Origin: Paenibacillus sp. JJ-100
Lineage (GTDB): Bacteria; Bacillota; Bacilli; Paenibacillales; Paenibacillaceae
Direction of reading: 5' to 3'
Length of the DNA: 64,000 bases
Assembly (NCBI RefSeq): GCF_948329825.1
Contig: NZ_CAOJCM010000001.1
Coordinates: forward strand, 1,364,001-1,428,000
Position 1 is the stretch's first letter, and the number at the start of each line of letters is the position of its first letter. Shown here piece by piece: positions 19,189 to 28,300 of the stretch. The translations under genes were made by a program, and so were the position numbers. The notes below the pieces were generated by a model that was given only the letters and a program-made list of their open reading frames with translations, was not told where the DNA came from and ran no database searches.

Positions 19189-20232
19189 GTGAGAGTTGCC
19201 GTTCTGGGATGCGGAACGATGGGATGGGTCCATGCAAGAAGTTATGCGAAGCTGAAAGAGATTCAACTAGTTGGCGTATGTGATGTGGATAAGGAGGAAG
19301 CAGACAAGCTTGCCGCTGCGTGCGGAACTACGGCATACGAGCGTTTCGAGGAAATGCTGAGCGAAGTCTGTCCAGATGTAGTGAGCATCTGTCTACCAAC
19401 GCCTTTGCACTGTAAGTATACGGTTATAGCTGCTGAAGCGGGGGTTCATGTCATTTGTGAGAAACCGGTTAGTTCAACGGCTAAAGAAGCCGAGATCATG
19501 GATGTCGTTTGTCGCTCCAATCAGGTTCGTTTGTTGATTGCTCATGTCGGTCGCTTTTTCCCAGCCTACGCTGATGTAGCTCAGCAGGTGACCGCAGGGG
19601 TCATAGGTAAGCCCGGAGTGGCTCATTCCAGACGGATCGGTCCCCATCCAGGACTGCTAAAGAACTGGTACAACGATGAGCGTGAGAGCGGTGGCGTCAT
19701 CATGGATCTAATGATCCATGACATCGATTATATGCGCAGTGTACTTGGAGAGGTGCTTACCGTATATGCTCAGCGAAGAACCTTTACCCATCTGGATTAT
19801 GCTTGGGTAACCTTGAAATTCGATCAAGGGGCGATTGCCAATCTGGAAGGCATGTGGGGATATCCGGGTCCTTTCCAGACCGCAATGGAATTTGCAGGAG
19901 ACCAGGGAGTCATTCGTGCGAATTCAGACGAAACCAATTCCGTAATCATCCGTCAATCCGGGTTGTCAACAGATTGTAATTTATTGGATATCCTCGACGT
20001 TACCCGAAAGCATGAACCTCTTCATCTACGTAAGAGCCCTGAGCTTCAATCTGCGTATGTTCGGGAATTGTCTCATTTCATCGAATGCATACAGTCGGGG
20101 TCTCAGCCGGATGTCACATTCCATGATGCTTGTATGGCCTTCAAGATAGCACAAGCTGCTATCGAATCTGCTCATACCGGAATACCTGTAAACGTTAAGG
20201 AATATGAAAAAAAGGGGGGATTCCCCGTATGA
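19189..20232 (+). CDS. Gfo/Idh/MocA family sugar oxidoreductase
   Basis: A 347-residue NAD(P)-dependent sugar dehydrogenase. It has the Rossmann motif GCGTMGWVHA near the N-terminus and the family's EKP triad at 91-93 (CEKPVS). HDIDYMRSV holds the usual catalytic His region. The GTG start follows AAGGAGGGA; an ATG at 19171 would place this site inside the gene. It is in the ABC operon and its end overlaps the next gene by 4 nt, so it probably oxidises the imported sugar or a derivative. Confidence 0.9.
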   Translation: MRVAVLGCGTMGWVHARSYAKLKEIQLVGVCDVDKEEADKLAAACGTTAYERFEEMLSEVCPDVVSICLPTPLHCKYTVIAAEAGVHVICEKPVSSTAKEAEIMDVVCRSNQVRLLIAHVGRFFPAYADVAQQVTAGVIGKPGVAHSRRIGPHPGLLKNWYNDERESGGVIMDLMIHDIDYMRSVLGEVLTVYAQRRTFTHLDYAWVTLKFDQGAIANLEGMWGYPGPFQTAMEFAGDQGVIRANSDETNSVIIRQSGLSTDCNLLDILDVTRKHEPLHLRKSPELQSAYVRELSHFIECIQSGSQPDVTFHDACMAFKIAQAAIESAHTGIPVNVKEYEKKGGFPV

Positions 20233-21221
20233 AACGCTTGCGTATTGGTATGATCAGCTTCGCTCATCCTCATGCCTCTAGTTATTATAGGGAGCTAGCC
20301 AAGATTCCCCATGCAGAAGTGGTCGCGATTGCCGACGATAACCAGGAGCGGGTTAAGAGTCTGCTGGAACAAGAACCTCTCTCGTATTACGAAAACTATC
20401 GCGAGATGCTTCAGCTTCCAGATATCGACGCCGTCATTATCTGTTCAGAAAATGTGAATCATGCAAGCATGGTCATGGAAAGCGCCAGAGCCGGCAAACA
20501 TATACTATGTGAAAAACCGCTAGGTGTCAGTATGGATGAAATGAAGATTATGATCGAGCTCTGTTCGAAATATGGGGTAGAATTGATGACGGCCTTCCCT
20601 TGTCGATATTTACCTGCTGTAATGGAGACGAAAAGAGCACTTGAACGAGGCGATATTGGACAAGTTGTTGCCGTGAAGGGCTATAATCGTGGAACAGCAC
20701 CAACAGGGTGGTTTGTGGAACCTGGCTTATCCGGAGGCGGTGCCATTTTGGATCATACCGTTCATATCGCTGATCTACTTCATTGGTTGTTTAACACTGA
20801 ACCGTTAGCAGTCTATGCGGAACAAGGGCAGATGCGTGGCGATCTGGAAGTAGAAGATTCGGGCATGGTGCATATTGAATTCGATCAAGGGATGATGGCC
20901 TTAATTGATACAAGCTGGTCGAGAAACAGAAGCTATCCATTCTGGGGAGATGTGAAACTGGATATCATCGGTACAGCGGGCGTGATACATATGGATGCTT
21001 TTGCACAGACGAATGAAGTATACAGCGATCACGAGGTCAAAAGTAGATGGAGCTACTGGGGAGAGCGTATGAATTACTACATGCTGGAGGATTTTGTGGA
21101 TGCAATTATCGCTAAAAGCGTTGTTCCAGTGACTGGAGAAGATGGTCTGCGAGCTACTTCCATTGCCTTAGCTGCGTACGAATCCATCAAGAGTAAGGGC
21201 AAAGTGGTGCTACAGAGATAA
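20229..21221 (+). CDS. Second Gfo/Idh/MocA family oxidoreductase
   Basis: A 330-residue oxidoreductase of the same family, with EKP at 95-97 (CEKPLG) and GGGAILDHTVHIADLLHWL as the substrate-site helix. The start overlaps the previous stop (ATGA), indicating translational coupling. Paired Gfo/Idh genes often act in inositol-type or keto-sugar interconversions where one enzyme oxidises and the other reduces; that role is inferred. It is the last gene of the operon. Confidence 0.9.
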   Translation: MKRLRIGMISFAHPHASSYYRELAKIPHAEVVAIADDNQERVKSLLEQEPLSYYENYREMLQLPDIDAVIICSENVNHASMVMESARAGKHILCEKPLGVSMDEMKIMIELCSKYGVELMTAFPCRYLPAVMETKRALERGDIGQVVAVKGYNRGTAPTGWFVEPGLSGGGAILDHTVHIADLLHWLFNTEPLAVYAEQGQMRGDLEVEDSGMVHIEFDQGMMALIDTSWSRNRSYPFWGDVKLDIIGTAGVIHMDAFAQTNEVYSDHEVKSRWSYWGERMNYYMLEDFVDAIIAKSVVPVTGEDGLRATSIALAAYESIKSKGKVVLQR

Positions 21222-21296
21222 GAGAAACTAAATCTAAACTACTGTAGGTACCCACTTCAGAAGTGTAGTGATATCTGAAACAAAATCTATTCTAAG

Positions 21297-21320
21297 AAGT
21301 CGCTATTAGCGGCTTTTTTA
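21297..21320 (+). terminator. Terminator of the sugar ABC operon (dispersed repeat copy A)
   Basis: GTCGCT-ATT-AGCGGC is followed by TTTTTT. The core AAGTCGCTA...TAGCGGCTTTTTT recurs at 35669, 39919, 46998 and 62600, each time after a different gene. Confidence 0.8.
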
Positions 21321-21470
21321 CTTTTGTAGGACCAAGCACTTCTTAATGAAACAGCTAACGAGTAAGGTTAGGACGGGTTTTGAGAAAATACACCGGGTGA
21401 ATGACTTATACATTGCTGTCCCAAGTTGAATAGAATACTGGATAAGCCGAAACAAAAGGAAGTGATCCGG

Positions 21471-22382
21471 TTGAGAATTGACTTGGGAAATGGAATGAAT
21501 AAACACCACAATTGTATTGGCATCGACCGCGTTCTGTATGAATCTACAGATATAGTTCACGACTATAATTTGCCGATTCCTTTGAAAAACAACTCTGTTG
21601 ATATGGTCATGTGCTCTCACAGTTTGCAGTATGTAAACGATCTGGCTCAGGTGATGCAGGACATCTACCGAATATGCAAACATCGAGCCATTATCTGTAT
21701 TGTTGCACCTTATGCACATGCCACTGTTCATATGGCCAATCCTCAATTTAAACAATTTTTCAATGAACACTCACCCAAATTTTGGACGAATTGTCGTGAT
21801 GTGAATGTGCCCGTGGATGGTGAACTGCCGTTTGACCCCGGCGGATACTTGACTGAACGACAGGTTTTTGAACCTTGTCCGGTCGATTTTCGTCTGCTCC
21901 GGATGGAGTTTTTTTATTTTCCTGCATACCAGGGCTTATACAATGAAGTGGAGCTGAGTCTACTGAGACAATCACAGCTTAACGTTGCTTATCAGATTAT
22001 GTACCATCTGGTGGCGATCAAAGAGCCGGTGTCCGATCAAGAGTTCGCTGAAATATCCAAAGCTGCTATTCTGGAAGAGCCTGATTATATCAAGAACCAG
22101 CGACCCATACTTGGTGAGGATGATGAAACAGATGATCAACGGGAGCAACCTTTCAACCTAGATCATTTGCCTTCTTTTTCCTATGAAAATAACGATGAAC
22201 ATGTAGTACCTACCAAACAATCTTCAGAGCAAGAAGATGGCCCGATTGAACAACAAATCCCCTCGCCGACTAAAGCCAGCAAGGGGAAGAGACGCTCAAT
22301 TTCCATCACCAAAACACGATTAGCTAAACGGAAATTGGATCGCAGAAAAAAGAAGAAGCGGAGAAATTTACGTATAAAGTGA
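21471..22382 (+). CDS. Methyltransferase-like protein with a basic C-terminal tail
   Basis: The N-terminal third looks like a minimal class I SAM methyltransferase: motif I DLGNGMNKHHNCIGID, then SVDMVMCSHSLQYVNDL, resembling proteins from glycan clusters. Motif I is DLGNG rather than DLGCG. The middle is acidic and the last 35 residues are a Lys/Arg-rich tail (RLAKRKLDRRKKKKRRNLR). I chose TTG at 21471, with AAGGAAGTGAT 8 nt upstream; this frame is open to 21426. It converges with the giant repeat gene, the two stops being 2 nt apart. Methylation activity is inferred. Confidence 0.65.
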   Translation: MRIDLGNGMNKHHNCIGIDRVLYESTDIVHDYNLPIPLKNNSVDMVMCSHSLQYVNDLAQVMQDIYRICKHRAIICIVAPYAHATVHMANPQFKQFFNEHSPKFWTNCRDVNVPVDGELPFDPGGYLTERQVFEPCPVDFRLLRMEFFYFPAYQGLYNEVELSLLRQSQLNVAYQIMYHLVAIKEPVSDQEFAEISKAAILEEPDYIKNQRPILGEDDETDDQREQPFNLDHLPSFSYENNDEHVVPTKQSSEQEDGPIEQQIPSPTKASKGKRRSISITKTRLAKRKLDRRKKKKRRNLRIK

Positions 22383-22384
22383 GC

Positions 22385-25300
22385 TTACTCATCATCATCA
22401 GCGATAATTCTGACAGATATATTAATTGTGTAAACCGCTCCCGTTTCCGTAGTAACGACGATAGTAAAGGTAATCGTTCCCGTAAAGTTCGTATTCGGCA
22501 GCAGGCTGAATGAACCGTCTTCATTGAGTGATAACCTTCCGTTCTGCGGTGCTCTAAGAACTCTTGCTCGAATGATTCGCCCGATACGCAGTGAATCCAG
22601 ATTGGAGAATAGTGTACGATTTTCTTCACTTCTCAGATTTAAGGTGAGGGTTGAATCGCTTCCGATATCTGTTCCTGTATCCGTTCCAGCTAGCGTACCG
22701 CCTGGCAATGTTCCCGAACCCGGCAAGCTGGAGGAAGCTTTGACGTTTACCGTTACGTTATAGAGCACAATCGTCCCTTGTGAATCCCTATAACGGATAA
22801 CAAATCGATCAGTTCCCACATAATCTCCGTTAGGTGTATAAACAAACGACCCATCTGCTCCAAGCGAGATAACGCCGTGATTAGGTCCAGTACCCAAAGC
22901 GTAAAAACTTCCCGAACCAGGAGCTGCACTTCTTACAGGAACACCTGATACCGTTTCAATCTGTGCATTAATCGTTAATGGGGCATTCGGAATACCAGGA
23001 GCTAATGGATTAACAGGTGTTACCAGGGGAACTGGCGAACCTGCATACACAACGACTGAAATAGTAGATGTTGAACTGCGGCCGAGAGTGTCGGATACAA
23101 CCACGGTGAACGTTTCCGTTCCAGAGAAATTCAGGTTCGGCGTATAGGTGAACTCGCCCGATAGTGTAAGAGACACTGTACCGTTAGCTGGTGATGTTCC
23201 CAGTGCATAGACAAGCGGCAATTGATCTGGGCTCGTTGCCAAAACCTGGCCCGTTACCGACTGACCTTGAATGGTTCCGATACCGATATCCGTAGTTTCA
23301 GGTCCACCTCCGGTACCAGATAAAACAGTCACATTAACCGGAACAAGTGTCATCTGACCTCCGGTATTCATTGCGATAACCGTGAATGAATCTTCCCCTA
23401 CGTAACCCGGGTTCGGCGTGTAGGTAAATGTTCCATCAGGGGCGACAACAGCTGTCCCATGATTCGGCGAAGCACCTAGTGAGTATGTCACCGCCAGGCC
23501 CGAAGGATCGGTTACCGTTACAGTACTTGTTACACTCTGTCCGGATACCGTAACCACATTGACTGGGGGCCCGACAGGTGTATCTGCAATGACTGTCACC
23601 GTAACAAGCGCGATATCGTTAAGTCCGTAAGCATCAGTGACAATGATCGGGAAAGAGTCTGTACCCAGAAATCCTGGATTAGGCGTATATGTGAACGTAC
23701 CATCCGAATTCACAATAGCCGTTCCATTTGTTGGAACAGGTACATACAAGGTGTAAATGAGTGCCGTGGTGTCCGGATCGACAGCCGTAACTCGACTTGT
23801 AACTACCGTGTTAATTGGCGTGATTACTGAGACATCCGAAGCAACCGGTGGAACGGCAATAACCAGAATTGTGACTGTCCCTGTCGTTGAAGCTCCGTTC
23901 GAATCTGTTGCAACAACAGAGAATGTATCCGTACCAACGAAGGCCAAATTAGGTTGATACGTAAACGTGCCATCTGGATTGACGGTTACCGTTCCGTTTA
24001 CCGGAAGTAAACTTCCGAGTGCAGTCGTCACCGGAATTCCCTCAGGACTTGTTGCATTGAGTTGGCCGCTGATTGGTGCATCTGCATTGGTTGTAAATTG
24101 CGTACTGCTAATCACTGGCGGTAGAGCCGGGATCGAGATTCTAATAGTAGATACTGCACTTCCGCCATTGTTATCGAATACCCAGACCGTAAATGAATCC
24201 ACACCAGCAAAGTTCGGATTAGGAGTGTATATGAATGAACCATCCGGATTAAGATCAATCGTCCCATTGGTTGGCAACGATCCGAGTACATACGAGAGTG
24301 TATTACCGCTAGGGTGGGTAGCAATAATCTGACCATTCAGCGGTGTATTCAGCGTGCCGATCAAATCCTGATCCTGAGTCACTGGCGGCTGATTGATAAC
24401 ATTAACTAGAACTGTAGCTATAGCCGTTCCACCAAAACTATCGCTAACGATTACAGTAAACGTATCTTGCCCCACATATCCTGGACTCGGGGTATACGTG
24501 AAGGTCCCTTCCGTGTTCACGATAACTGATCCATTGGCTGGCGGAGAATTCAAGTTGAATGTTAACGGATTACCAATCGGGCTTGTTGCTGTCACCGCGC
24601 CGGATACCGGAACATCCTCCAATGTTGTCACGATTGCACCTACAGCAACCGGTGGAGGATTGTTTACAAGAATAGTTACTGCCCCAGTTCCGATACTGCC
24701 TACGATGTCCGTGGCTTGCACGGTGAAACTGTCTGTACCCACAAATCCTGGATTCGGGGTATAGGTGTAAGCCCCATCGGGGTTAACTGAAACTGTGCCA
24801 TTTCCAGGAGGTGACAGTAAAGTTGTCGTTACCGGATTACCTACCGGATCAGAAGCTGCAACTTGGCCTGAAACTGGTGTATCCGGGTTGGTACTTACCG
24901 TTTGATCAGTGACAACTGGGACAATTGCAGCCACATATACGGTGATGACGGACGTGGATACACCACCCCGTGGATCTGTTACGGTCACCGTGAAGAAATC
25001 GGTACCGACGAATCCGTTGTTTGGCGTGTACGTGTAACTCCCATCTGCATTGAGCCCAACTGAGCCGTTAACAGGTGAAATCCCGAGCACATAGGTTAGT
25101 GGATCACCATCGGGATCGATTGCGATGACAGTACTGTTAATAGGAGTGGATTGGGTGGTGTTTAGTGTTTCATTTTGTGCAACTGGTGGCTGATTCACAA
25201 CTTGAATGGTTACCGTAGATACGGCTGTACCGCCTCTTCCATCGCTGACTAGTACGGTAAAGGCATCCTGACCTCCAAATCCAGCAGCTGGTGTGTACGT

Positions 25301-28300
25301 GAATGTACCGTCCGGATTCACCACTGCGGTACCATTAGCAGGAGGAGAGAGCAGACTGAATGTGAGTGGGTCACCGGCAGGATCGATGGCGAGTACTTGA
25401 CCGAAAACCAAAATGTTGATATTGGTGGTCAAGTCGATATTGTTGGTGACTGGAGGATCATTGGTGACCGTAACAAGAACAGGCGCTGCGTCTGAGCCTC
25501 CAAGACTATCGGTTGCCAGAACCGTAAATGAATCAGCCCCAACATACCCGGAATTCGGTGTGTACGTAAACGTACCATCGGTATTAAGCACAACGCTACC
25601 GTTAACAGGCAGGCTCAGCAAGGTGAAGGAAACAGACAATCCTTCGGGGTCAGTAGCCGTGACAGCTCCGCTTGCAGGTGTGTTCTGCGGTGTAGTTACT
25701 GTTGTGCCCGTAGCCACTGGCGGTTCGTTGAATACATTGACGGATACTGTGGAGAGTGCGGTTCCTCCTTTACCATCATTGACAAGTACGGTAAAGCTAT
25801 CCGGGCCGACATAACCGCCGTAAGGTGCGTACGTAAAGGTACCGTCTGCATTAATAACAACTGACCCGTTTGCCGGAATTGAATTCAACGTGAATGTAAG
25901 CGAGTTGCCATCTGGGTCGGTAGCAGTCACTGCACCTGCTACAGGAATGTTAGCTGGTGTGCTGAGCAGAACATCCTGGGTCACTGGCGGCTGATCAATA
26001 ATGTTTACTGTGACGATAGATGTTGCCGTACCACCGAGGCCATCACTCACAAGTACTCGGAATGTGTCAGCTCCTACAATGCCAGCATTTGGTGTATAGG
26101 TGAACGAACCATCCGGATTCAGAGTAACTGTACCGAGGCTCGGTGCTGATGTAACGGTATACGTCAGCGGGTTACCATCTGGATCGGTAGCTGGAATCTG
26201 TCCACTGACCAGCGTATTTTGTAAAGTCTCAACAGTAAGATTTTGAACAACTGGCGGCTGATTATCCACGTTAACTGAAACGGTGCTTGTCACCGGAATA
26301 CCGCTACTATTGGTGATGGTCACAACGAATGTATCTGTGCCTACGAATCCAGCATTTGGTGTGTACGTAAAGGCACCTGATGTAGCAACGAGTACGACGG
26401 TTCCGTTAAGCGGTGGCGTCGTTAAGGTATAGGTGAGCGTTTCACCTTGAGGATCCGTAGCCGAAATCTGTCCTGCAACAGGTACATTGGTATTGGTGTC
26501 CACCGTTATATCTGACGTTACTGGTGGAGAAGCAGGCACACCGATTTGCACGTTTGATGTCGCAGTACCACCTTTACCATCACTCACCAATACGGAGAAA
26601 TTGTCTACACCGAGAAATCCGGCATTCGGCGAATAGGTAAATGTTCCGGTTGCCGGATCAAGCACTAGCGTACCGTTGGCAGGTGGAACAGACACTGTAT
26701 ACGTTAGTGTATTTCCATCCGGATCGGTAGCCGGAATCTGTCCATTCAATGGTACATTAAAATTGGTGGACAATTGTAAATCTTGCGTAACTGGCGGCTG
26801 GTTGATGATATTGACAGCTACAGATCCAGCGGCTGTGCCGCCTTTTCCATCGCTAACCAGTACGGTGAACGAATCAAGACCTACAAATCCGGTTACTGGC
26901 GTATAAGTGAAACTTCCATCTGCATTGACTGTAGCTGTGCCGTTGCTTGGCGGGGATTGTAATGTATATGTGAGCGGATCCCCATCAGGGTCTGTGGCCT
27001 CGACTTGCCCACTGACCGGAACATTCTGCAGTGTTGAGAGCGTTTGATTGTTTACGACAGGTGGACGGTTGGCTACAGCAACCGTAACGACAGACACAGC
27101 TGTTCCACTGCGATCATCACTGACAAGTACAGAGAATGTATCGGTTCCAACATATCCTGCAGCAGGCTGGTAGGAAAAGCTTCCGTCTGGATTCAGCGTA
27201 ACCGTTCCATTCGTTGGCAGCGACAACAAACTGTAGGTAAGTGGGTCAGCATTCGGATCGGTTGCGATTATCTGACCAGTTACTGGTGTGTTTTGCAAGG
27301 TAGAGAGTGACTGGTTACTAGTTATAGGAGGCTGATTGAGTACGTTCACAGTTACAGTTGCAATAGCAGAAGCGCCTGATGGGTCTCTCACAATCGCAGT
27401 AAAGGAATCTGTACCTACGAATCCTGTATTCGGGCTATAGGTGAACGTACCGTCCGGGTTAACTATGGCAGTGCCGTTCGTTGGTGCGGAGTTTAGAACA
27501 TAGGTCAATGGATCGGCATTCGGATCCGTGGCTACAATCTGTCCAGATACCGGAGTGTTACCTGGTGTGGTCAACGTTTGATTTTGAGCAACAGGTGGCT
27601 GGTTGATGACCTGAATCGTAACGTTACTCAGAGCCGTTCCACCGCGGCCATCACTGACCAGTACAGTGAACGAATCTGTACCTACAAAGGTAGCATTTGG
27701 TGTGTAGGTGAAGGTGCCATCCGGGTTGACTACGACCGTGCCATTCGTTGATGCTGTATTTAAAGTAAAAGTTAACGGGTCGCTATTGGGGTCCGTCGCA
27801 ACAACTTGACCTGATACAGGCACGTTTTCAGGTGTAGTCAGATTGACGTTTTGGGTTGTTGGTGGCAAGTTCACTACAGTAATGGTGACAGTTGATACTA
27901 CAGTTCCACCGCTCGGATCACTGACGAGCACAGTGAATGCATCTACTCCGATAAAACCGTTAATTGGTGTATAAGTGAATGTACCATTTGAATTTAAAGT
28001 TGCAGTACCATTCGTTGGTTGAGAATTCAAGGTATACGTTAACGGGTCGCCATCTGGATCTACACCTATAACTTGACCAAATACAGCAATATTTTCAGGA
28101 GTCGCAAGATTCACATTTTGCGTTGTAGGCGGACGATTCACGACCTGAACGGTTACTGTGGAGATGGCCGTTCCTCCGTTTGGATCACTTACAATGACTG
28201 TAAATGAATCTGTTCCGGCAAACCCCGGATTCGGTGTATAGGTGAGTGAACCATCCGAATTCACCGTAACGGAACCATTGGCTGGTGGAGAATTCAGAGT

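Noticed and set aside
23757..25814. Several open plus-strand frames of 66-133 codons inside the giant repeat gene
   Set aside because: They are antisense shadows produced by the repetitive coding sequence, lack ribosome binding sites and recur with the repeat period.
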